A stretch of DNA of 45,264 nt from Clostridium sp. CF012 (GTDB lineage: Bacteria; Bacillota; Clostridia; Clostridiales; Clostridiaceae), in NCBI RefSeq assembly GCF_018861755.1, contig NZ_JAHLEF010000041.1, forward strand, positions 1-45,264, given 5' to 3'. Of the stretch, positions 26,136 through 33,746 are shown in pieces. The translations under genes were made by a program, and so were the position numbers. Positions within the stretch are counted from its first letter, which is position 1; the number at the start of each line of letters is the position of its first letter. The notes below the pieces were generated by a model. It did no database searches and was not told where the DNA came from. It was given only the letters and a program-made list of their open reading frames with translations.

Positions 26136-26627
26136 CTATTTCTTTAATTTTATTACTATTACTTCATTATTTTTATCTACAGTCCCTAGTTTAAACTCTA
26201 CTGATTCCATTATTTCATTATCAGTAAGCACTAGCACAGATAAATTGGATTTAGCCTTAGCTTTTATTAAGTCATTATTAAAAGCTAATAATTTATCTCC
26301 AGCCTTAACTTGTTGTGCCTTTTCAACGAAAGCTTCGAATCCTTCACCCTTCATTTCTACTGTATCAATACCTATGTGAAGTAATATTTCTATACCTTCT
26401 TTACTCTTTAAAACCATAGCATGTTTTGTAGGGAAGACTTGAAGAATTTCGCCATCAACTGGAGCATATAAAATTCCTTCTGTAGATTCAAAGCCTATTC
26501 CATTACCTAACATTTTTGTAGAAAAAACCTCATCTGGTATTTCTGATATGTCAAAACATCTTCCCACAACTGGAGATTTTATAATTATACTATTTTCTTC
26601 TTTGTTTTTTTTGAAAAAACCAAACAT
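26136..26627 (-). CDS. PTS glucose-family EIIA protein
   Basis: 163 residues from the ATG at 26627 (MFGFFKKNKEEN), with CGAGG nine bases upstream; a longer frame to 26663 runs through the ribosome site. It is a complete EIIA-Glc fold: IIIKSPVVGRCFDISEIPDEVF, GNGIGFESTEGILYAPVDGEI, then the phospho-His in EILLHIGIDTVEMKGEGF (near 84-92), and VKAGDKL. It would pass phosphate from HPr to an EIIBC encoded elsewhere, and may serve as a regulator. It is a free-standing subunit, not fused to EIICB. Expression is predicted to be controlled by the RAT/terminator upstream. Confidence 0.87.
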   Translation of the reverse strand: MFGFFKKNKEENSIIIKSPVVGRCFDISEIPDEVFSTKMLGNGIGFESTEGILYAPVDGEILQVFPTKHAMVLKSKEGIEILLHIGIDTVEMKGEGFEAFVEKAQQVKAGDKLLAFNNDLIKAKAKSNLSVLVLTDNEIMESVEFKLGTVDKNNEVIVIKLKK

Positions 26628-26650
26628 TTTTATCATCCTCGCCTTCTCTA

Positions 26651-26683
26651 AGGTAGATAGCAATTAACAATTGTTATCTACCT
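26651..26683 (-). promoter_or_regulatory. Leader hairpin upstream of the EIIA gene
   Basis: AGGTAGATAGCAATT (26651-26665) pairs with 26669-26683 with one mismatch and a 3-base AAC loop. It has no T-run. It lies 24 bases before the start codon and may protect the processed transcript or shape the ribosome site. Further upstream, CCAGTTTACTGG and CTACTTTAGTAG palindromes occur near 26781-26812; meaning unknown. Confidence 0.45.
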
Positions 26684-26836
26684 AAAATTACTTATTATGA
26701 CATTTTACTTTGAATTTTAACTTATATATAAATATTAGTTTGTGCATTGTTTAGCATTTTAAATACATTTATTAAGAAACTACTAAAGTAGCTTACTCCA
26801 GTAAACTGGATTAATATTTACTTTTGAAGTATTGTT

Positions 26837-26886
26837 AAAAAAAAAGACACAACCTAATAATATGCATAAAAGCATTTTATATGGTT
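26837..26886 (-). terminator. Conditional terminator in the EIIA-HPr leader
   Basis: On the minus strand AACCATATAAAATGC (26886-26872) pairs with GCATATTATTAGGTT (26865-26851) at 12 of 15 positions. After GTGTC a run of nine T follows (26845-26837). The first four bases of its 5' arm are also the last four of the RAT, so the two structures exclude each other. Confidence 0.8.
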
Positions 26887-26913
26887 AATGCCTGATCTAA
26901 TCAGTGACACACC
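26883..26913 (-). promoter_or_regulatory. Ribonucleic antiterminator (RAT), GlcT type
   Basis: The 31-base minus-strand element begins GGTGTGTCACTGATT and ends GATCAGGCATTAACC. It has the apical CTGAT/ATCAG stem and the conserved GTCACTGAT...ATCAGGCAT core of GlcT targets in Bacillus and Clostridium ptsG leaders. It starts 22 bases after the glcT stop. Bound GlcT would hold this fold and prevent the adjoining terminator from forming. Confidence 0.8.
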
Positions 26914-26934
26914 TAATAATATAAACATTATTTT

Positions 26935-27771
26935 TTAATTTGATTGCTTTAATCTATAGATATGTAATGACATATATCCAATTTCATCTTCACAAACTTC
27001 TTTAAAAAGCTTTTTTGATATAAACTTACACACCTTCCTAGAAATTTCAAACTCTTCACTCATTGAAGTTTTAATGGATTCTAACATTACATTTTTTAAA
27101 ACCTTATCATTCTCTATCCTATCCAGTGCATACCTTAAATGAGACACAAGCCGCACATACTCCATGGATTTTTGATTAGTATTTATCCCAAGTATATCTT
27201 GAATATATTCCATTACTTCTTTAATGATTCTAGTATATTTAAGACTTTGAGACACTTCCACATTAACTCTAGCAGAATGTATATGAAGAGTAATAAAACC
27301 GATTTCACTTTCTGGGAGCTCTACATTTAATTTTTCCTTAATAAGTTTCGAACCTTTTTCTGCTATGCTATATTCGTTAGGATAAAGCGTCTGTATTTCA
27401 TTTAAAAAAGGATTAACTATATCAATTTCAAGTTCCATTCTTTTCATTGCAAAACTAATATGGTCAGCCAGCCCAATATGTATACGCGAAATTAACTTTT
27501 CTTTTAAAATATCTTCTGCAAGAGAAATTATTTCTTCTGTTACTGCTAGAATTTGACCTTCTACATTCTTAACAATTTCAACATAGTTAGCTTTTTCACT
27601 TTCGTCAATTTTAATAAACTTCTGCTCTATGGTACTCTCCTTAGTTATACGTTCACCAGGTTTCTTACCAAAACCTATTCCTTTTCCAAAAAGCACATAG
27701 ACATTACTGTCTTTTTCAGAAACAACAACATTGCTACTAAGAGATTTTAATACCTTATAATCAATATCCAT
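26935..27771 (-). CDS. glcT: BglG/LicT-family transcription antiterminator, GlcT type
   Basis: 278 residues. An N-terminal RNA-binding CAT domain (1-60) contains VYVLFGKGIGFGKKPGERI, the form typical of GlcT. PRD1 (about 65-170) carries His residues in HIGLADHISFAM and ITLHIHSARV. PRD2 (about 175-278) carries them in LVSHLRYALDRI and MSLHIYRL. In the known system the EII permease phosphorylates and inactivates GlcT without glucose; otherwise it dimerises and binds the RAT. A matching RAT lies just downstream, so it controls EIIA-HPr. ATG follows AGAAGAGGTAATATTA. Confidence 0.87.
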   Translation of the reverse strand: MDIDYKVLKSLSSNVVVSEKDSNVYVLFGKGIGFGKKPGERITKESTIEQKFIKIDESEKANYVEIVKNVEGQILAVTEEIISLAEDILKEKLISRIHIGLADHISFAMKRMELEIDIVNPFLNEIQTLYPNEYSIAEKGSKLIKEKLNVELPESEIGFITLHIHSARVNVEVSQSLKYTRIIKEVMEYIQDILGINTNQKSMEYVRLVSHLRYALDRIENDKVLKNVMLESIKTSMSEEFEISRKVCKFISKKLFKEVCEDEIGYMSLHIYRLKQSN

Positions 27772-28043
27772 ATTAATATTACCTCTTCTATAGTTTAAAA
27801 TACATTTTGAAATTATTCAAGCGTTTTTCAAAATATATTATTAAAAGTTTAAATTCCAGTGCATGATTTGTCGTATTTCGTTATCCTAATGATTTAAAAT
27901 ACCATTTTTTTCTTTAAATTACCATATTGTTTTTTTTAGTGTTGTATAATATAACACATTTATTACGAAAAAGGAACTTTTACACCTATAAGCTATTTCA
28001 CACTTAATCATATAAATCCACCAATATTTACTATAATACAAAT

Positions 28044-28070
28044 AAAACCCTGATTTTTATCAGGATTTTA
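28044..28070 (-). terminator. Terminator of the 52-residue gene
   Basis: On the minus strand AAAATCCTGAT pairs with ATCAGGGTTTT around AAAA, then TATTTG. It overlaps the gene's stop codon. The spacer 27772-28043 beyond it is AT-rich promoter sequence of glcT without another feature I can support. Confidence 0.7.
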
Positions 28071-28218
28071 TAATGTGGTCTTTCATCACCATAAGATAAT
28101 ACTCACACTGAAATTCATTATTAAAAGTTCTCTCGAGTTCTTTTAGTTTTTCTGTTTCTCCTTGTGATAAATTAGCATAAGCTATATTGTTAGAATCTTT
28201 TAAGTACTCTTTATCCAT
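28060..28218 (-). CDS. Small unknown protein, 52 residues
   Basis: It starts with ATG behind GAGGTGATTTTA and ends at a terminator. The protein is mixed-charge and helical: MDKEYLKDSNNIAYANL, then GETEKLKELERTFNNEF, then CEYYLMVMKDHIIKS. It has one Cys and no membrane span. No family recognised. It lies downstream of hcp on the same strand, 115 bases after it. A ribosome site, tidy ends and protein-like composition make it plausible. Confidence 0.55.
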   Translation of the reverse strand: MDKEYLKDSNNIAYANLSQGETEKLKELERTFNNEFQCEYYLMVMKDHIIKS

Positions 28219-28292
28219 TAAAATCACCTCATAATTATTTTACCCTTAAAACTTATTCTTATGTAAAATTATTACGCCATGAAGCTAATTAT

Positions 28293-28326
28293 AAGGGAGC
28301 ACCCTAAATTACTTAGAGCGTCCCCT
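28293..28326 (-). terminator. Possible terminator of hcp
   Basis: On the minus strand AGGGGACGCTC and GGGTGCTCCCT form 10 of 11 pairs if G-T wobbles are allowed. The hairpin lies eight bases after the hcp stop. The following run is only TATAATTAG, so termination may be weak. Confidence 0.45.
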
Positions 28327-28333
28327 CAAATTT

Positions 28334-29977
28334 TTAAGCCATAAACATTTTTATATCCTCTTCTACAGTTCCTATTCCAGCTATTCCAAAGTTTTCAACT
28401 AAAACATTAACAACGTTTGGGGATAAAAATGCAGGTAATGTTGGTCCTAAGTGAATATTTTTAACGCCTAGGTGTAATAATGCTAGTAAAACTATTACAG
28501 CCTTTTGCTCATACCATGCAATATTGTATGTTATTGGTAATTCATTGATATCAGCCAGTCCAAATACTTCTTGAAGTTTCATTGCTATAACAACTAATGA
28601 ATAAGAGTCATTACATTGCCCTGCATCTAGAACTCTAGGTATTCCACCAATATCTCCAAGTTCTAATTTATTGTATCTATATTTTGCACATCCTGCAGTT
28701 AAAATAACTGTATCATTTGGTAATTCTTTTGCAAATTCAGTGTAGTATTCGCGACCTTTCATTCTTCCATCACAGCCAGCCATTACAAAGAATCTTTTGA
28801 TTGCTCCTGTTTTAACTGCGTCTACAACTTTATCAGCAAGTGCTAATACTTGATTATGAGCAAAGCCTCCAACTATTTCTCCTCTTTCAATTTCAATCGG
28901 AGCGCTACATTTTTTAGCATGTTCAATTATTGCTGAGAAATCTTTTGCATTTCCGTCTTTTCTATCAGGTATATGCTTCATACCATCAAATCCAGATGCT
29001 CCTGTAGTATAAACTCTATCCTTATAAGAATCTTTTGGAGGAGTAATACAGTTTGTTGTCATGAGTATTGGTCCATTAAAACTTTCAAACTCTGAATCCT
29101 GTTTCCACCATGCGTTTCCGTAATTACCTACAAGATGACTATATTTTTTGAAAGCTGGGTAATAGTTTGCTGGTAACATTTCACTATGAGTATATACATC
29201 TACTCCTGTGCCCTCTGTTTGCATTAATAGCTCTTCCATATCTTTTAGATCATGTCCACTAATTAATATAGCAGGGTTATTTCGAGTTCCGATATTCACC
29301 TTTGAAATTTCAGGATTACCATAAGTAGTAGTGTTAGCATTATCCAATAGTGCCATAGCATCTACTCCATACTTACCACACTCTAGTACTAATGCCACCA
29401 ATTCATCAACAGATAAATTATCATTAGTTGTTTGTGCCAAGCCCTTTTGCATATAAGCATATATGTCGTTATTCTCATATCCTAAATTAAATCCATGTTC
29501 AGTATAAGCTGCTATTCCTTTAATACCATAAATTACGAGTTCTCTTAGTGATCTTACATCTTCATTTTCTGTTTTAAGTACTCCCACATTCATAGATTTA
29601 CTCTCAAACTCTGAAGTATTGCCTGTCCATGTTGCACATTCAGGCAAATTGCCATCTATTACTCCACCAGCATTTAATAGTTCACCCTTAATTACTTCAC
29701 GTAATTCTAATGCTTTTATTATTGTTTCTATAAACCTAGTTTTATCAAAGTTTGCATTTGTTATAGTCATAAATAACCCATTTGCTACAAATTTATTTAC
29801 TTCTTCGTTTTCTACCCCTAGTTCTCTTGCTCTTGTAGAGTAAATTGAAATTCCTTTTAGAACATAAATTAATAAATCCTGCATATTAGCTAGATCATCT
29901 GTTTTACCACAAACTCCTCGTGATGTACAACCCGTTCCCTTTGAAGCTTCTTGACATTGATAACAAAACATACCCAT
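28334..29977 (-). CDS. hcp: Hybrid-cluster protein (hydroxylamine reductase)
   Basis: 547 residues. The N-terminal cysteines C5, C8, C17 and C23 ([21 protein letters not shown]) give the CX2CX8CX5C motif of the 4Fe-4S cluster in class I anaerobe Hcps. Further cluster ligands lie in [27 protein letters not shown] (His and Glu), [31 protein letters not shown] and [10 protein letters not shown]. Hcp reduces NO and hydroxylamine and acts in nitrosative stress and protein S-nitrosylation. No hcr reductase gene is adjacent. ATG follows TAGGAGG. Upstream, a 14-bp palindrome stands at -41.5 of a -10 box, suggesting activation by a CRP/FNR-family sensor. Confidence 0.93.
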   Translation of the reverse strand: MGMFCYQCQEASKGTGCTSRGVCGKTDDLANMQDLLIYVLKGISIYSTRARELGVENEEVNKFVANGLFMTITNANFDKTRFIETIIKALELREVIKGELLNAGGVIDGNLPECATWTGNTSEFESKSMNVGVLKTENEDVRSLRELVIYGIKGIAAYTEHGFNLGYENNDIYAYMQKGLAQTTNDNLSVDELVALVLECGKYGVDAMALLDNANTTTYGNPEISKVNIGTRNNPAILISGHDLKDMEELLMQTEGTGVDVYTHSEMLPANYYPAFKKYSHLVGNYGNAWWKQDSEFESFNGPILMTTNCITPPKDSYKDRVYTTGASGFDGMKHIPDRKDGNAKDFSAIIEHAKKCSAPIEIERGEIVGGFAHNQVLALADKVVDAVKTGAIKRFFVMAGCDGRMKGREYYTEFAKELPNDTVILTAGCAKYRYNKLELGDIGGIPRVLDAGQCNDSYSLVVIAMKLQEVFGLADINELPITYNIAWYEQKAVIVLLALLHLGVKNIHLGPTLPAFLSPNVVNVLVENFGIAGIGTVEEDIKMFMA

Positions 29978-30108
29978 TTTAAATTCCTCCTATTATTTTT
30001 CTGGAATGACAACAATTTTGTATAATCGTCTTCCATATATTTTTTATTTATTGTTTTGAATAATTATGTAGATATAAACAATTTGATACTTGTTTTTGAA
30101 CTATCTTC

Positions 30109-30150
30109 AGTATACTTTTATACAGCTATAAAGTCGGTAACATATGTTAC
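30109..30150 (-). promoter_or_regulatory. Predicted class II CRP/FNR-type promoter of hcp
   Basis: The perfect palindrome GTAACATATGTTAC (30137-30150) is centred between 30143 and 30144. On the minus strand a -10 box TATACT occupies 30114-30109, placing the start at about 30102 and the palindrome at -41.5. There is no -35 box, as usual for class II activation. The protein that binds is not in the window; HcpR-like sensors are the natural candidates. Confidence 0.6.
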
Positions 30151-30207
30151 AAAATGATAAAAAATATAAAACATAATTGAAGCTAGCTCTCCATCAAGCC
30201 TTTTCGT

Positions 30208-30236
30208 TGAAAATTTTGTATTAATATGGTATTATT
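30208..30236 (+). promoter_or_regulatory. Promoter of the ECF S-component gene
   Basis: TTGAAA (30208-30213), a 17-base spacer and TATTAT (30231-30236). The predicted transcript start is about 30 bases before the GTG, leaving no room for a riboswitch. Confidence 0.65.
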
Positions 30237-30271
30237 GTTATGTAAAAATAATAGGAATAGGAGTAAATATT

Positions 30272-30808
30272 GTGAAAAATCTTAACATTAATAAACTAGT
30301 AAAAGCCAGCCTTTTTCTTGCCCTAGCTATCGTTTTTCAGGTAATAGGAAAAACTGCACCTCAAATAAGCCAAATTTTTGTTGGACCAACTATTAATGCA
30401 ATACTTATTCTCACATCTGCAATTTGCGGAGGTGTTTATGGAATACTCGTTGGTTCCCTAACTCCACTTTTAGCTTGGTTAACTGGACAACTTCCTAGTG
30501 CCTTTGGGCCTTTCATCCCCTTTATAATTATTGGTAACATTCTATTTGTTCTTACTTTTATAATTGTAAGTAAACGGGGCAAATATGGAAAATACCTAGG
30601 AATTATAATTGGTGCCTTTATAAAATATATATTTTTATCAGTTTCTGCATCTAAGCTTATACCATTATTGAAGCTAGATATACCTACAAAAATAGCGAAT
30701 AAACTAGTAATTGCCATGGGAATTCCTCAGCTTTTAACTGCACTCATCGGCGGAGCTTTTGCATTAATACTAATTGAAATTTTAAAAAAGAGAAAAGTTT
30801 TCATATAG
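30272..30808 (+). CDS. ECF transporter S component, substrate unknown
   Basis: A 178-residue membrane protein with about five to six spans. It begins with the family-typical LVKASLFLALAIVFQVIG. Other S-component marks are GPTINAILILTSAICGGVYGILVGSLTPLLAWL (near 37-69), where a vitamin-binding pocket would form, FIPFIIIGN, and a C-terminal GIPQLLTALIGGAFAL. It needs the shared EcfAA'T module, which is encoded elsewhere. The substrate is not evident; there is no riboswitch in its leader. Start is GTG behind AGGAG. It is divergent from hcp, with their promoters back to back. Confidence 0.75.
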   Translation: MKNLNINKLVKASLFLALAIVFQVIGKTAPQISQIFVGPTINAILILTSAICGGVYGILVGSLTPLLAWLTGQLPSAFGPFIPFIIIGNILFVLTFIIVSKRGKYGKYLGIIIGAFIKYIFLSVSASKLIPLLKLDIPTKIANKLVIAMGIPQLLTALIGGAFALILIEILKKRKVFI

Positions 30809-30812
30809 GCTG

Positions 30813-30836
30813 TTATTCTTTTGCTTATTCTTTTGC
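30813..30836. repeat. 12-bp tandem duplication, left of the hairpin element
   Basis: TTATTCTTTTGC occurs twice in direct succession (30813-30824, 30825-30836), immediately after the ECF S-component stop and 4 bases before the GGGGACGG hairpin. Confidence 0.7.
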
Positions 30837-30840
30837 TTAA

Positions 30841-30892
30841 GGGGACGGTTAACAACTAATTGATATTATTCAATTAGTTGTTAACCGTCCCC
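30841..30892. repeat. Perfect 23-bp hairpin, GGGGACGGTT type (REP/RAYT-like)
   Basis: Arms 30841-30863 and 30870-30892 are exact reverse complements around a 6-base loop. The outer part is GGGGACGGTT/AACCGTCCCC, GC-rich against an AT-rich surrounding. I associate this outer sequence with palindromic repeats recognised by REP-associated tyrosine transposases in several phyla; this is from memory. No T-run follows on either strand, so it is not an ordinary terminator. No transposase is nearby. Confidence 0.65.
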
Positions 30893-30893
30893 A

Positions 30894-30921
30894 CTATCTT
30901 AGCTACTCTATCTTAGCTACT
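30894..30921. repeat. 14-bp tandem duplication, right of the hairpin element
   Basis: CTATCTTAGCTACT occurs twice in direct succession (30894-30907, 30908-30921), starting 2 bases after the hairpin and followed by CTAAATT. Confidence 0.7.
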
Positions 30922-30986
30922 CTAAATTAACTCCATCTTAACATTTCGTAATATTTCTTAAAATAATGTTCAAAATCATAAAACAA

Positions 30987-31034
30987 TTAACATAAATCGT
31001 CAAAAACTTAACACTAACTTAACATTGCTATGAT
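30987..31034 (+). promoter_or_regulatory. Pho box and -10 box of the phosphate transporter
   Basis: Direct repeats TTAACA (30987), TCGTCA (30997), TTAACA (31008) and TTAACA (31019) are spaced 10, 11 and 11 bases. That is the period of PhoP binding repeats (TT-A-C-A with 5-base spacers) in Firmicutes. A -10 box TATGAT (31029-31034) follows after 4 bases, with no -35 box. An extra TTAACA stands at 30938. Strong candidate for PhoP-activated transcription under phosphate limitation. Confidence 0.7.
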
Positions 31035-31084
31035 AAAATTTCATAGGAAACATGAGAAATATTCTTTTTAAAAGGAGAGCTAAT

Positions 31085-32692
31085 ATGGATTATAAAATGA
31101 TTTTTCAACTTTTAGGTGGTTTAGGACTATTTGTCTACGGTATGAAGCTTATGGGGGATGGTCTCCAGAAGGCTGCAGGAGAAAAACTAAAAAGGATGCT
31201 AGAAATTTTAACTAGCAATAAGTTTTTTGCCGTACTTGTCGGTGCAGGTGTTACTGCTATTATTCAAAGTAGTAGCGCAACTACAGTAATGACTGTAGGT
31301 TTTGTAAATGCAGGGCTTATGAATTTATTCCAAGCTGCTGGGGTTATTATGGGAGCAAACATTGGTACTACAATGACCGCTCAACTTATAGCCTTTAAAC
31401 TTACAGATATAGCACCCTTTATTCTTGCGATAGGTGCTGTTTTAGTTATGTTTTGCAAGAAGAAAAAAACTAGAGACATTGGTGAAATTGTTTTAGGTTT
31501 TGGTATATTATTTGTAGGTATGTCTATGATGGAAATTTCTATGAGGCCTTTAAGCGAACTAGATAGCTTTAAAAACCTTATTTTAGTGCTCGGAAAATAT
31601 CCACTCATGGGGGTTCTTGTTGGTCTTGGTATGACTGCAACAGTTCAAAGTAGTAGTGCTACTATTGGAATATTAATGGCACTTGCTGCAAATAGTAGTA
31701 TCTCACTTGGCGTTGCACTTCCTATACTTTTTGGTGATAATATCGGAACTTGTGCTACTGCCCTACTAGCAAGCATTGGAACTACTAAGAATGCTAAAAG
31801 AGCTGCACTTATACATTTGATTTTCAACGTCACTGGCACAATAATGTTTATGCTAGCTTTCAAACCGGTGTTGAAACTTGTTCCAATGTTTGGTGGAGAT
31901 ATTCAAAGACAAATTGCTAATGCACACACATTATTCAATTTAACAAATGTATTTATTCAAATTTGGTTTATAGGTACTTTAGTTAAAATTGTGAATAAAT
32001 TAGTACCTGGCGAGGATAAAAAATCATCTGCTCTTGTACTAGAATACTTAGATGTCAGACTACTTGAAACTCCTGCTATTGCAGTTGGACAAGTTATTAA
32101 AGAGGTTTCTAGAATGGGAAAACTTGCCTCTGAAAATCTTTCTACTGCCATGCAAGCATTCTTGAATTCTGATGAAAATTTAATTAACTCAGTTATTGAG
32201 CATGAGGTTACCATAAATTATCTTGAAAGAGAAATAACTGGTTATATGGTGTCACTTTCAAATACACCCCTATCAGAACATCAATCCGAGATCATTACTT
32301 CCTTATATCATGTAGTAAATGATATAGAGAGAATTGGGGATCATGCTGATAACTTAAGTGAGCTTGCTAGATTAAAGCTAGATAATAAACTCACTTTTTC
32401 AGAAAAAGCAATATCTGATGTTACATATATGTTTGAAACTGTAAAGTACTGCGTGGATAATGCCATAGTAGCTTTAGAAAATTCTGACTTAGAAGCTGCT
32501 CGAAAAGCCATGGATGTAGAGGAAAATATAGACGACATGGAAAAACAACTTAAAAATGATCATATAACTAGATTAAATAATTTTGAATGTACGCCAGCTG
32601 GTGGCTCTGTTTATCTAGAGCTCTTAACAAATCTTGAAAGAGTTGGAGACCATTCAAACAACATTGCACAAATGGTGGTTAATTCTAAATAA
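31085..32692 (+). CDS. Na/Pi cotransporter family protein with C-terminal PhoU-like domain
   Basis: 535 residues from the ATG at 31085 behind AAAGGAG; an in-frame ATG at 31052 precedes that site. Two inverted transport repeats of the NptA/Na_Pi_cotrans family carry the QSSSATT motif (near 66-72) and its counterpart QSSSATIG (near 188-195). Also seen are GANIGTT and GDNIGTC. About eight membrane spans are followed from about 330 by paired PhoU-like helices with metal-binding EIERIGDH-type motifs (DIERIGDHADN, NLERVGDHSNN). It likely imports phosphate with sodium, perhaps with self-regulation by the PhoU part. The Pho-box promoter agrees. Confidence 0.87.
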   Translation: MDYKMIFQLLGGLGLFVYGMKLMGDGLQKAAGEKLKRMLEILTSNKFFAVLVGAGVTAIIQSSSATTVMTVGFVNAGLMNLFQAAGVIMGANIGTTMTAQLIAFKLTDIAPFILAIGAVLVMFCKKKKTRDIGEIVLGFGILFVGMSMMEISMRPLSELDSFKNLILVLGKYPLMGVLVGLGMTATVQSSSATIGILMALAANSSISLGVALPILFGDNIGTCATALLASIGTTKNAKRAALIHLIFNVTGTIMFMLAFKPVLKLVPMFGGDIQRQIANAHTLFNLTNVFIQIWFIGTLVKIVNKLVPGEDKKSSALVLEYLDVRLLETPAIAVGQVIKEVSRMGKLASENLSTAMQAFLNSDENLINSVIEHEVTINYLEREITGYMVSLSNTPLSEHQSEIITSLYHVVNDIERIGDHADNLSELARLKLDNKLTFSEKAISDVTYMFETVKYCVDNAIVALENSDLEAARKAMDVEENIDDMEKQLKNDHITRLNNFECTPAGGSVYLELLTNLERVGDHSNNIAQMVVNSK

Positions 32693-32701
32693 ATTTAGAA
32701 C

Positions 32702-32748
32702 AAAAAAAGATTAAGGAGTAGTATACAACTACTCCTTAATCTTTTTTT
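32702..32748. terminator. Bidirectional terminator between the phosphate transporter and plsC
   Basis: 21-base perfect arms (32702-32722, 32728-32748) surround a 5-base loop. Seven A at one end and seven T at the other make it efficient in both directions. Confidence 0.9.
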
Positions 32749-32786
32749 GTATTTGCTTTATCAGTTCTTTTATTTATTAAGTACTA

Positions 32787-33533
32787 TCATTGCTTGCTCG
32801 CCAACAGTATTTGTTTATTCCTACATATATTATTTAATTCTTCTTCTATTATATTTTGTACATATTCCCCTAAATCTTGTTGCTCCTCTTTACTTAATGA
32901 ATTAAGATAAATAGGTTTATGTATAACCATATTAATTTTGTTTCCCATTACTTTTCTGCCTACTTCCAAAACATTATAAGTTCCATCTATTGTTATTGGT
33001 ACTATGCAGGCTCTAGACCTTGTTGCAAGTTTCATACTCCCTTTTTTAAAGGAGTTCATTTTTGATTTTAGACTTCTTGTACCTTCCGGAAAAATCATCA
33101 TTGAATATCCGGTGTTTATCTTTTCCACACCTTCTTGAATAGTTTTAATTGATTCTCTAGGACTTTGCCTATTTATATAAATTGATCCTATTGATTTTAA
33201 CCAACTACTAATCAATGGTATCTTTTTTATTTCTTTTTTAGCCACAAACCCAAAAGGCTTATCAATGTAAGCTAGCAATGCAAACCCATCAAAAATGGCT
33301 TGATGATTTGCTATAAAAACGCAATTTTCCACCGGTATATTTTCAGTACCACTAACTTTAATACTAGTCTTAGTTACCCTCAAAACATATTTTGCAATGC
33401 GCTGTGCTGCTCTATAGGCAAGTATTTCAGATTCTTTAGGTGATTTTTTTTGTATGTATTTTATTTTAATTAAGCTAAAAGATGAAATACTCAAATATAT
33501 TGAAAAATAGAAATACCATAATAATTTTATCAT
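32787..33533 (-). CDS. plsC: 1-acyl-sn-glycerol-3-phosphate acyltransferase (PlsC family)
   Basis: 248 residues from the ATG at 33533 behind GGGGGGAATTT; the upstream in-frame start lies before this site. An N-terminal membrane anchor (near 4-22) is followed by the catalytic NHQAIFDG block (HX4D, near 77-84), the glycerol-phosphate-binding FPEGTRS block (near 148-154), and KKGSMKLATRSRACIVPITIDGTY. It acylates lysophosphatidate to phosphatidate at the inner membrane face. It stands alone and is convergent with the phosphate transporter. Acyl specificity cannot be told. Confidence 0.87.
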   Translation of the reverse strand: MIKLLWYFYFSIYLSISSFSLIKIKYIQKKSPKESEILAYRAAQRIAKYVLRVTKTSIKVSGTENIPVENCVFIANHQAIFDGFALLAYIDKPFGFVAKKEIKKIPLISSWLKSIGSIYINRQSPRESIKTIQEGVEKINTGYSMMIFPEGTRSLKSKMNSFKKGSMKLATRSRACIVPITIDGTYNVLEVGRKVMGNKINMVIHKPIYLNSLSKEEQQDLGEYVQNIIEEELNNICRNKQILLASKQ

Positions 33534-33746
33534 AAATTCCCCCCAAGGTAATTTCTCCTTCTGTATTTTATCAAACATCGTAAAAAATTGATATAATTTT
33601 GTAATAATTTATACTCAACTGTGTATTTTCTCCCCCATTTGCGTTACATTTCTGTTACATTTTTCTTAAAACATTGACAAAAACTAGATAAAGTATATGC
33701 TTATAGTATAGATTAAGGTTTTTTATCCTTAAAGGAGGCAACAATT

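Noticed and set aside
30841-30892. Ordinary intrinsic terminator of the ECF S-component gene
   Set aside because: The stem is perfect but no U-run follows in either direction; the GGGGACGG edges fit a repeat element better.
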